From Actinoplanes solisilvae (GTDB lineage Bacteria > Actinomycetota > Actinomycetes > Mycobacteriales > Micromonosporaceae), in assembly GCF_003999975.1 (NCBI RefSeq), contig NZ_RJAC01000003.1, positions 434,001-498,000 of the forward strand: DNA of 64,000 bases. The letters are read 5' to 3'. The notes below the pieces were generated by a model. The model was not told where the DNA came from. It saw nothing but the letters and a program-made list of their open reading frames with translations, and made no database searches. A program made the position numbers and the translations under genes. Below are positions 16,758 to 24,764 of the stretch, piece after piece. The number at the start of each line of letters is the position of its first letter. The first letter of the stretch is position 1.

Positions 16758-18106
16758 GCGAGCACCTCCACGGCCTCGGCCTCGACCCCGGCGGTGACCA
16801 TGCGGACGGCGAGAGCGTGTTTGCACGGCCCTCGCTCGCCGCGATGTTTCGCCCACCACGGGCAGGTGCACGAGGTGGCCTCGCGCACACGGTAGGTCTG
16901 GTCGCCGCTGCGCACCACCGCGATCTCACCCTCGACCGTCACCGCTCCCGACTCGGCCAGCGCCCGCGCCCCGACGAGACGAGGGTTCATGCGGTCGACA
17001 GCGGCGGCGTCATAGGGCAGCGTGCGGTGGAAGTGCCCCGCCTCGGCCACGTCGTAGCCCACCCGCCCGGCCGTGCCGAGCTGGGTCAGCGCGTCCCGCA
17101 CCCGCGCGGCCGGCAGCCCCGAAGCGGTGGCGAGCGCGTCGACGTCGATCGTCGCGGATTTTTGAGAAAGCTCAGCCCACGAGAGCAGCGCGCTGACCAG
17201 CTCGGCGTCGTCGGCCACCTCGTCGGCCGCGAGCGCTTCGAGCACCGCGCCCTCACCCGAGAACCCGCGGTGCGGCTCGGGCGACAGGGTCAGCGACAGT
17301 CGCATCGCCGGGCTGCTCAGCTCCCACGTGGACGCGACCGGACCCGACCCGGCCGCGACGGCCGGGCCATAGACGCGAAGGCGGGTGGCGTACCGAAGGA
17401 AGGGTTTGAAGGCGACCAGGCGGCCGGCGCCGGGCAGGCAGATCGCGCCGGGCACGGGACGCGACGTGATGCGCAGGCCGCGACCGGCGGGCAGCGCCCA
17501 GACCACCGAGCGGTCACCGGCCGAGAGGCGGGTGAGCAGGGCCCGCGCCTCGGTGATGCCGAGTTCGGCGCGCGGGTCGAAGCCGGAGGTGAGCACCTGG
17601 GCCTCGGCGAAGCCGCGCAGCCAGCGGGTGGGCAGCGGCACCTTGCGTTCGACGATCGGGCCGTCGAAGGTCGTGACGGTCAGGTCGTCGGGGCCGACGG
17701 CGAGGTGCATCGGGTCGGCCTGGCCGATGCGCGAGAGTGCCCGCTGCAGGGGCAGGTTGACGTCGACGTTGGTGGTGCCGTGGGCGACGATCTCGCCGTC
17801 GATGCCGGAGGGCAGCACGTCGAGGCGGGCGTAGACGCCGCAGCAGCCCGAGAAGGATTCGAACCGCAGCCGGTCGGACCCGGCCGTGACCACCGGGTCG
17901 AGACTTGCCGGTGAGACGGGGCGGAAGTAGCGGGTGCGCGCGACCTCGGCCACCGCCAGCAGCCCTGACGCGGCGGCGGCCGGCGCGGTCAGGAAACCGG
18001 TGAAGAACCGCGGATTGTCGGCCGGGCCCCCCGAGGTCTGCAGGGTGAGCCCGGCGTCGGGAGCCAGGGACGAGGAACCGAGATAGGCGTAGGCCGCGTT
18101 CGACAT
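16754..18106 (-). CDS. SWIM zinc-finger family protein
   Basis: 450 residues. The C-terminal SWIM motif (CxCx(n)CxH) is 'CTCPWWAKHRGERGPCKH' at about 409-426. The long N-terminal part is beta-rich with 'ESFSGCCGVYARLDVL' and 'LPTRWLRGFAEAQVL'. A helical segment near 330-360 ('IDVDALATASGLPAARVRD') looks like a winged-helix-type DNA-binding unit. The ATG lies 7 nt after a putative -10 element, so the mRNA may be leaderless. Translation is coupled to the DUF6493 gene by an ATGA overlap. SWIM domains bind DNA or protein; the promoter hints at a DNA-damage response role. Confidence 0.9.
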   Translation of the reverse strand: MSNAAYAYLGSSSLAPDAGLTLQTSGGPADNPRFFTGFLTAPAAAASGLLAVAEVARTRYFRPVSPASLDPVVTAGSDRLRFESFSGCCGVYARLDVLPSGIDGEIVAHGTTNVDVNLPLQRALSRIGQADPMHLAVGPDDLTVTTFDGPIVERKVPLPTRWLRGFAEAQVLTSGFDPRAELGITEARALLTRLSAGDRSVVWALPAGRGLRITSRPVPGAICLPGAGRLVAFKPFLRYATRLRVYGPAVAAGSGPVASTWELSSPAMRLSLTLSPEPHRGFSGEGAVLEALAADEVADDAELVSALLSWAELSQKSATIDVDALATASGLPAARVRDALTQLGTAGRVGYDVAEAGHFHRTLPYDAAAVDRMNPRLVGARALAESGAVTVEGEIAVVRSGDQTYRVREATSCTCPWWAKHRGERGPCKHALAVRMVTAGVEAEAVEVLA

Positions 18107-18113
18107 GGCGCAG

Positions 18114-18135
18114 AAGATAGAGGAGCCCTACGACA
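18114..18135 (-). promoter_or_regulatory. Promoter of the SWIM-DUF6493 operon, PafBC/RecA-NDp-like
   Basis: On the minus strand: TGTCGTAG, 8 nt, TATCTT, then 7 nt to the ATG. This fits the TGTC-N12-TAC-N2-T pattern described for PafBC-dependent damage promoters of mycobacteria, apart from T for C in the -10. The same element with the same flanks is upstream of the WGR gene (21552-21573). The match is visible; regulation by PafBC is inferred. Confidence 0.6.
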
Positions 18136-18162
18136 GTTTCCTGTCCTTCATGTACAGCCAGG

Positions 18163-19398
18163 TCAGCGCGGGTCGGTCACGCCGCCGAGGAAGAGGATCG
18201 TGCCGGTCTCTCGGTCGGAGACGGTGAACAGGAACGGACGATCGACGCGGAACTCGACCGGGCTCGCCAGCGCCGAGACGGCCATCACGCCACCCGTGAC
18301 TGCCGCGGCCTCGGTTCCCCGTTCATCGACCCTGATGTACGTCTTGTGGGCGACCTTCGTCAGAACGGGAGCTTCCGGTGAGATCGGGCGGAAATCCGCG
18401 TTGTTCGCGAAAGCGCTGACCAGGCCGAGACGTTGCAGCGGCTCGTTCAGCGTGCCCGACCAGCGCAGCTCGAAGCGGGGCAGGGCGAGCACGTCGACCG
18501 GGATCGGCGTGAGGGCGGCCACGGCGGCACGCCACTCGGCGGCGTCGAACCGGCCGGTCAGGTCGACCCCGGCGTCCGGGAGGACGATCTCCATGCCGTA
18601 CCGGCCGGTCTCGCCGTAGGGCAGCCGCAGCATCTGGTAGCCGTCGCGCCGGGCGTGGGCGAACGACTCGCCGCTCAGGTGCATGGTGGGGACGTCGATC
18701 GTGCCGCCGGGCGCGGCGAACGGCGCCGGCCGGGTGTGTGCCTTCTCGAACTTGGTCGTCCATTCGCCGAGGAAATAAACCGTATTGAGCAGTACGAGCA
18801 CGGCCTGCGGATCGGGCAGTCCGAGTTCGCGGGCAATGCCGTCGATGCGGTCATTTGTCTGCTCGGCGACCCACGCGTCGATCTTCCGCGCGGTCTCGGG
18901 CGAGCCGAGGTCGGCGTGTTCGAGGGTGGCGCCGAACGTGCCGCGGACGAAGCTCAGGTACTCCTCCTCGAGCGGCCCGCCGCTGTAGAGCGCGTTCGCG
19001 ACCGAAAGTTCCACCTCGTCGGTGTCGGCCAGCGCCCGCAGCAGGCCGCCGACGCGCGGATCCTGTCCCTCGCGCAGGCCCAGCACCCGGGCCATCTCGG
19101 CGGCCGTGTCGCCCTGGGCCCCGGCCGAGATCATCGCCAGCAGGACGGCCACCGACAGCGGCGAGATGATCGTCGTGCGGTCGTCCTCGGAAACCTCGCT
19201 GAGCAGGTCGAACGCGAACTTGTTGACCGCCTGGGCGACGTCCGTGGCAGCGGCGGGCGTGAGATCGTGGACCAGTTTCGCGTCGATGCGGGCGGCGTCG
19301 CCGGGCGGTGCCGAACGGCCACAGCCGGCGGTGATCAGCAGGGCGACGGCGAGCAGGGCGACGGCGGGAAAACGCAGCACGTAGGCTTCGACGAGCAA
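18163..19398 (-). CDS. Serpin-family lipoprotein (serine protease inhibitor)
   Basis: 411 residues from TTG 19398; a GTG at 19380 (giving VLRFPAVALL) is an equally good start, and neither has a strong ribosome-binding site. A lipoprotein signal ends in 'LLITAGC'. The serpin fold covers about 50-411: 'NKFAFDLLSEVSED', 'TTIISPLSVAVLLAMISAGA', 'NALYSGGPLEEEYL', 'LLNTVYFLGEWTTKF', 'HKTYIRVDERGTEAAAVTG' (hinge of the reactive-centre loop) and 'RVDRPFLFTVSDRETGTILF'. The small-residue hinge suggests an inhibitory serpin. The loop after it ('GVMAVSALASPVEFRV') holds the P1 site, not assignable here. It would sit on the outer membrane face; likely protection against extracellular proteases. Confidence 0.92.
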   Translation of the reverse strand: MLVEAYVLRFPAVALLAVALLITAGCGRSAPPGDAARIDAKLVHDLTPAAATDVAQAVNKFAFDLLSEVSEDDRTTIISPLSVAVLLAMISAGAQGDTAAEMARVLGLREGQDPRVGGLLRALADTDEVELSVANALYSGGPLEEEYLSFVRGTFGATLEHADLGSPETARKIDAWVAEQTNDRIDGIARELGLPDPQAVLVLLNTVYFLGEWTTKFEKAHTRPAPFAAPGGTIDVPTMHLSGESFAHARRDGYQMLRLPYGETGRYGMEIVLPDAGVDLTGRFDAAEWRAAVAALTPIPVDVLALPRFELRWSGTLNEPLQRLGLVSAFANNADFRPISPEAPVLTKVAHKTYIRVDERGTEAAAVTGGVMAVSALASPVEFRVDRPFLFTVSDRETGTILFLGGVTDPR

Positions 19399-19516
19399 TG
19401 ACCAGCGATGGTTCCCGAACGTGAGAACAAAGTCACGTTTCGCTTTCTGAACTTGGCCGACAAGGGCGAACGCTGGATAACGTCGGCCAGTCCGCGATCG
19501 TGGACGCCCCGGGCGG

Positions 19517-20030
<514 letters not shown>

Positions 20031-20039
20031 TTCGTCGGG

Positions 20040-20078
20040 TGATCCGGCCCTACCACCCCACGGGGTAGGGCCGGATCA
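20040..20078. terminator. Hairpin terminator between rpf-like gene and the WGR gene
   Basis: Inverted repeat TGATCCGGCCCTACC / GGTAGGGCCGGATCA enclosing a 9-nt loop, 9 bp past the rpf-like stop. It lies between convergent genes and probably serves both. Confidence 0.85.
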
Positions 20079-20084
20079 TGCCGG

Positions 20085-21512
20085 TCACAGCAGGCGGCGC
20101 ACCTCGCCGTACGCCCGGTAGAACCCACCCCGGGCCGACTCGCGGATGCCGGTGACCACATAGCGGCTGCCGCGCTCGCGGATGCCCTTGGGGAACTGCA
20201 CCTGCCAGTCGGAGTGGTAGCCCGACGAGACCACCCGGATGCGCAGGCGTCCGCCCTCTTCGACGCACTCGACGACCACGCCGTCGGCCACGTCGTGGAC
20301 GACCTCGACCGTCGTGGACGGAGCCACCGCGGGCATGCGCGGCGGCGCCTTGACGTCGACCGGCTGGGGGATCGTGCCGGCGACGGCCGACCGGATCGCC
20401 GCCTCGCTCGCGTCGATGCAGGCCAGCGAGCCGTCGGTGGTGACGATGTAGAGCTTTTCGTCGTGGTACTGCATCGAGTAGGCCGAGCCGCAGCCGGTCG
20501 ACAGCTTCCACAGACGCGTGCCGGTCTGGTCGAAGCAGTAGATCGACGAGCTGCTGTCACCGGCGAAGACGTAGCGGCCGTCCCTGGAGGCGGCGCACGA
20601 GAAGACCGAGGCGTCGCAGTCGTACCTCTGCCGGGCCGAGCCGTTCTTGCCGAGCTCGACGACCTGGCGCCGCGCGGTTCCCGCGTAGAGACTGTCGCCC
20701 TCCTGCCAGCCGAACAGCACCGGACCGCCCGTGCCGGAGTTCCACTGCTCGCGGCCCGTGCGCCAGTCGTAACTGGTGACGCCGTTCGAGTGGCCGTGGT
20801 GCACCGACTCGGTGTCGCAGCGGACCATCCACGCCGAGACGCCCCGGCCCTGGCGGCGCCACAGGAACTCGTCCTCGTGGTCGATCGCGGCGATGCCCCC
20901 GCCCGAGTCGGAGACGCCCAGCACGCCGTCGTGGATGTCGAGCCAGTAGATGTCGATCTCGGGCGCGATCGTGTAGGCCAGGCGTGGCACCTTGCCCGAC
21001 AGGTCGTAGACGTTGCCGTCGTCGCAGCCCGCGTAGATCCAGTCGTCGTCGGCGACCAGGCACTTCACGCCGTCGGGCAGGCGGAACTGTTGAAGCACCT
21101 CGGCGCCGTGGCTCAGCGTGGTGATCAGGCCGCTCTCGTTGCCGACCATGCAGACGTCGTCGTCGACGAAGATGCCGAACGCGGGGCTGCCCGACTTGTA
21201 GCGCCACAGCATCGGCGCGCGGGTGGTGGCCGTCGACCGGGTGCTGACGATCTGGCGGCGCGAGACCGAGCGCTTCTGCCGGCCGCCCGGGACGGCGGGA
21301 GCGTAGCCCTTGCGGACCTTCTCCCCGATCTTCTTGGCCGCCTCGGCCTGGGCCTTGTCGGTGGTCGTGTAGGAGGACTGCTTGACCTGGCCGTGGTCGC
21401 CGATGCGTCCGTAGCGGACGGTCAGGTCGGTGCCGTCGACCGTCACCTCGTAGAACTTGTGGGCGCTCCCGGAGTCTTCGGACAGCTCGAGGTATGTGGT
21501 GTCGGCAGGCAT
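20085..21512 (-). CDS. WGR-domain protein with a PQQ/WD-like beta-propeller
   Basis: 475 residues. The N-terminal WGR domain is about 5-72 ('KFYEVTVDGTDLTVRYGRIG' then QVKQSSY; the core triad is YGR here). A basic linker with 'RRQIVSTRS' leads to a propeller of repeated four-stranded blades (about 100-390) with 'WIYAGCDDGNVYDLSG', 'FLWRRQGRGVSAW', 'GRYVFAGDSSSSIYCF' and 'KLYIVTTDGSLACI'. The C-terminal ~85 residues form a beta domain ('VSSGYHSDWQVQFPKGIRE'). WGR domains bind DNA breaks with PARP-like or other partners in eukaryotes; bacterial versions are poorly known. ATG 21512 has a GAAGG ribosome-binding site. It shares a damage-type promoter with the SWIM operon. Confidence 0.88.
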   Translation of the reverse strand: MPADTTYLELSEDSGSAHKFYEVTVDGTDLTVRYGRIGDHGQVKQSSYTTTDKAQAEAAKKIGEKVRKGYAPAVPGGRQKRSVSRRQIVSTRSTATTRAPMLWRYKSGSPAFGIFVDDDVCMVGNESGLITTLSHGAEVLQQFRLPDGVKCLVADDDWIYAGCDDGNVYDLSGKVPRLAYTIAPEIDIYWLDIHDGVLGVSDSGGGIAAIDHEDEFLWRRQGRGVSAWMVRCDTESVHHGHSNGVTSYDWRTGREQWNSGTGGPVLFGWQEGDSLYAGTARRQVVELGKNGSARQRYDCDASVFSCAASRDGRYVFAGDSSSSIYCFDQTGTRLWKLSTGCGSAYSMQYHDEKLYIVTTDGSLACIDASEAAIRSAVAGTIPQPVDVKAPPRMPAVAPSTTVEVVHDVADGVVVECVEEGGRLRIRVVSSGYHSDWQVQFPKGIRERGSRYVVTGIRESARGGFYRAYGEVRRLL

Positions 21513-21551
21513 CCTTCAGTCCCTTCGCGCGGCGGCGTTTCGATGGCGCAG

Positions 21552-21573
21552 AAGGTAGCGGAGGCGTACGACA
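21552..21573 (-). promoter_or_regulatory. Promoter of the WGR gene, PafBC/RecA-NDp-like
   Basis: On the minus strand: TGTCGTAC, 8 nt, TACCTT. This agrees with TGTC-N12-TAC-N2-T. The flanks (AAACTGTCGTA ... CTTCTGCGCCAT) are nearly identical to those before the SWIM gene. Transcription would start about 30 nt before the ATG. Confidence 0.6.
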
Positions 21574-21678
21574 GTTTTTCGAACGGGCAGGTCGGTGCCC
21601 AAACGTGCCAACCCATAGGTCTGACCCAACCACGGCCGTCGCCGAGCCGAACTCCTCCCGACACAAAGGGGAGGGCAG

Positions 21679-23418
21679 ATGATCAATCAGTTGAAGCGGC
21701 GGCGTGGGGCCGTCGCGGCGGCCGGGGCCGTCGTGCTGGTGGCGTCGCTGGCCGGGCTCGGGCCCGGGGCTTCGGTGGCGTCGAGCCACCGCGAGGCGCC
21801 GCTCATCGCGAGCGATCCGGCCGCGGACAACACCGATCTGTACGCGTTCGTCAGCCCGGACCGCCCGGGTTACGTCACGATGATCGCGAACTGGATCCCG
21901 TTCGAGGAGCCCGACGGAGGGCCCAACTTCTACCCGTTCGCGACCGACGCGGCATACCGGATCAACGTGGACAGTGACGGGGACGCCAAGCCGGACGCCG
22001 TCTTCCGCTGGACCTTCAAGAACGTCGACAAGCGCGGCAACAACACGTTCCTCTACAACAACGGGCCGGTCACCTCCTTCGACGACGAGAACCTGCTGTT
22101 CAAGCAGACCTACACGCTCGAGTCGTCGTTCAACGGCGAGCCCTTCAAGACCCGCATCAGCGACGCGCCGGTGGCGCCCTCGCGGATCGGGGCGGCCTCG
22201 ATGCCCGACTACTCCAAGCTCCGCGACCAGGCCTCGGTGCAGCTCAAGGGCGGCTGGAAGCTGTTCGCGGGCCAGGCCGACGACCCGTTCTTCCTCGACC
22301 TGCGCGTGTTCGACCTGCTCTACGGCGGCGACCTGAGCGAGACCGGCACCGACACGCTGGCCGGCTACAACGTCAACACCATCGCGATCCAGGTGCCGTT
22401 CAAGGACGTGGCGCTGGGCGGCGACGCCAAGCGCAACCCGGTGATCGGCGTGTGGAGCACGACCGAGCGCAGCAAGTTCCGCGTCTCCGACGGTCCGTCG
22501 AGAGGCGACCGGGTGCAGGTCTCGCGGCTGGGCAACCCGCTGGTCAACGAGGTCGTCGTGCCGGCCGGGCTGAAGGACGCCTTCAACTCGATCTCGCCCG
22601 ACAAGGACGCCGGCATCCCGGCCGTGGTCAAGCGGGTCACCGACCCCGAACTGCCGAAACTGATCGAGAAGATCTACGGCGTGAAGGCGCCGGCGACCCC
22701 GCGCAACGACCTGGTCGAGATCTTCCTGACCGGCATCACCACCAAGGCGAACGGTCCCATCAAGGCCGACCTGAACTCGCAGCTCAACAACGCCGACGTC
22801 AAGGCGAGCAAGTTCCGGCCGTCGGAGATGCTGCGGCTGAACCTGTCGGTGCCGGTCACGGGCGACCCGGAGCGGCTCGGCGTGCTCGCCGGTGACCTGC
22901 AAGGGTTCCCGAACGGGCGGCGGCTGACCGACGACGCGGTCGACATCGCGGTGCAGGCGGTCGAGGGCGCGGCGCAGACCGGCAAACTGGTCGACGCGCT
23001 GGCGGCCGGCGACAAGGTCGATGCCAACGACAACGCCTTCGGCGACACCTTCCCGTACGTGGCCCTGCCGAACCAGGGCGCGGTCAACGCGGGGCGCGGC
23101 ACGGGTGCGGCGCCGGCTCCGAAAACGTCCGTCGGTGCTGACAACGGCACCGACACGGGTGGTGCAGCCGTCGAAGAGGGCTCGAGCGGCTCGAGCGGCT
23201 CGGGCACCGGCTCTGGCTCTGGCTCTGGCTCCGAGCAGGCGCCCGACCTCGAGCCGGCGTCGGCGAACGGCATGCTCAGCAACGGATCCGCGGTCATCTT
23301 CGGAGTCGGCAGCCTCGGGGCGCTCCTCACGATGCTGGCCGTCTGGTGGCTGATGCGCCGGCGCAAGCGGGCGGCGGCGAGCACGACCTATCCGAACGAG
23401 CCGACGATCCGCTTCTGA
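21679..23418 (+). CDS. DUF4331 secreted/membrane-anchored protein
   Basis: 579 residues; ATG preceded by GGGGAGGG. Signal peptide (about 1-36) followed by the DUF4331 N-terminus 'SSHREAPLIASDPAADNTDL', 'YAFVSPDRPGYVTMIANWIP', then 'FRWTFKNVD', 'FAGQADDPFFLDLRVFDLLY' and 'DTLAGYNVNTIAIQVPF'. A Gly/Ser-rich tract (about 495-520) and a C-terminal membrane helix near 540-560 with a basic tail ('LMRRRKRAA') suggest cell-surface anchoring. Function of DUF4331 is unknown. It heads an operon with a TPR protein and a nickel/cobalt exporter-like protein, a set seen together in other actinomycetes. Confidence 0.9.
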   Translation: MINQLKRRRGAVAAAGAVVLVASLAGLGPGASVASSHREAPLIASDPAADNTDLYAFVSPDRPGYVTMIANWIPFEEPDGGPNFYPFATDAAYRINVDSDGDAKPDAVFRWTFKNVDKRGNNTFLYNNGPVTSFDDENLLFKQTYTLESSFNGEPFKTRISDAPVAPSRIGAASMPDYSKLRDQASVQLKGGWKLFAGQADDPFFLDLRVFDLLYGGDLSETGTDTLAGYNVNTIAIQVPFKDVALGGDAKRNPVIGVWSTTERSKFRVSDGPSRGDRVQVSRLGNPLVNEVVVPAGLKDAFNSISPDKDAGIPAVVKRVTDPELPKLIEKIYGVKAPATPRNDLVEIFLTGITTKANGPIKADLNSQLNNADVKASKFRPSEMLRLNLSVPVTGDPERLGVLAGDLQGFPNGRRLTDDAVDIAVQAVEGAAQTGKLVDALAAGDKVDANDNAFGDTFPYVALPNQGAVNAGRGTGAAPAPKTSVGADNGTDTGGAAVEEGSSGSSGSGTGSGSGSGSEQAPDLEPASANGMLSNGSAVIFGVGSLGALLTMLAVWWLMRRRKRAAASTTYPNEPTIRF

Positions 23419-23462
23419 TCCGAGAGCGGCGGCCGGTCACGGTCGCCCGGAAGGAAACCACC

Positions 23463-24764
23463 ATGCGTCGTTCACTCCGTGCGGTCGTGACCGTGTCGGT
23501 CGCCGCTCTCACCCTGTTCACCATCGGCGCGGTCGCCGGCCTGCGCGACGAGCCCGCCACGAAGCCGCAATCGATTATCGAGCCCATGCGGACCGATGGC
23601 CTCGCCCAGCGCATCGAGCGCGCCCAGCAACGCCTGCGCACGCTTCCCGGCGACTACAGAACCTGGGCGGCGCTCGGTCTGGCCTATGTGGAGCAGGCCC
23701 GCACCACCGCCGATCCGAGCCGATACCCACTTGCCGAGACGGCGCTGAAACGCTCGCTCAAGGTGCGCGACAACCCCGACGCGCTGACCGGTCTGGGTGC
23801 TCTGGCCAACGCTCGCCACGACTTCACGGCGGCCCGCGACTTCGCCCGCAAGGCCATCCAGGTCAACCCCTTCGACGCGTACGCCCATGGCGTGCTCGCC
23901 GACGCCGAGACCCAGCTGGGCCGGGCAGCCGAGGCGACCGCCGCGATCCAGCGCATGCTCGACCTGAGGCCGGGCCTGGCCGCGTACGCCCGGGGCTCTT
24001 ATGACCTGGAACAACGCGGGCGCCTGGCCGAGGCCGAGAACCTGATGCGGCAGGCCCTCGAGGCGGCGGTCGACCCGGCCGACGTCGCGTTCTGCCGCAA
24101 CCAGCTCGGTGACCTGGCCTGGATGCGCGGCGACCTGGCCGGCGCGACCAGGGAATACGCGGCGGGCCTGGCCGCGGACCCCGCCTCCACGACGCTGCTG
24201 CGCGGACGGGCCCGGGTCGCCGCCGCCACCGGGCAGATCGCCGAGGCCGTCACCGACGCGGCCACCGTCGCCGCGCGCACCCCAACCCCCGACACCCTTC
24301 TCGAGTACGCCGAACTGCTGCGGCTCGCGGGACGTCGCGCCGACGCGGACCGCCAGCTGGAACTGGCCGGCGCCGCCCATCGGATCTTCATCGCCAACGG
24401 TGGCCGCGACGATCTGACCGGCGCGCAGCTGGCCCTCGCCCGCGGTGACTCGGCCGAAGCCGTGACCGCCGCGCAGACCGAATGGCGGCGACGGCCGTTC
24501 GCCGAGGTCGCCGACGTGCTCGGACGCGCGCTGCACGCGGCCGGTCGCGACAGCGAAGCCCTGGTTCACACGCGTAATGCGGTGGCGATCAGCCCTTACA
24601 ACGCGACTTACGTCTTTCATCACGCACAAGTCCTGCTGGCCCTCGGTGACCGCGCTGGGGCTCGTGCCGCTCTGGTGAAGGTGCGCGACCTGAACCCGTA
24701 CTTCTCGCCCGTCGACGGCCCGATCGCCGCCCGGGCCCTGGCCGAGCTGGAGGCTCACCCGTGA
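23463..24764 (+). CDS. Secreted tetratricopeptide-repeat protein
   Basis: 433 residues. The ATG at 23463 has GGAAGGAAACCACC upstream and starts a signal peptide or membrane anchor (MRRSLRAVVTVSVAALTLF); an earlier in-frame start at 23346 overlaps the previous gene and is rejected. From about residue 60 the protein is a run of about ten TPR units, for example 'TWAALGLAYVEQARTTADP', 'ALTGLGALANARHDFTAAR', 'AYAHGVLADAETQLGRAAEA' and 'VADVLGRALHAAGRDSEAL'. It is probably an extracytoplasmic assembly scaffold for the DUF4331 protein and transporter of the same operon. Its stop overlaps the next start (GTGA). Confidence 0.87.
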   Translation: MRRSLRAVVTVSVAALTLFTIGAVAGLRDEPATKPQSIIEPMRTDGLAQRIERAQQRLRTLPGDYRTWAALGLAYVEQARTTADPSRYPLAETALKRSLKVRDNPDALTGLGALANARHDFTAARDFARKAIQVNPFDAYAHGVLADAETQLGRAAEATAAIQRMLDLRPGLAAYARGSYDLEQRGRLAEAENLMRQALEAAVDPADVAFCRNQLGDLAWMRGDLAGATREYAAGLAADPASTTLLRGRARVAAATGQIAEAVTDAATVAARTPTPDTLLEYAELLRLAGRRADADRQLELAGAAHRIFIANGGRDDLTGAQLALARGDSAEAVTAAQTEWRRRPFAEVADVLGRALHAAGRDSEALVHTRNAVAISPYNATYVFHHAQVLLALGDRAGARAALVKVRDLNPYFSPVDGPIAARALAELEAHP

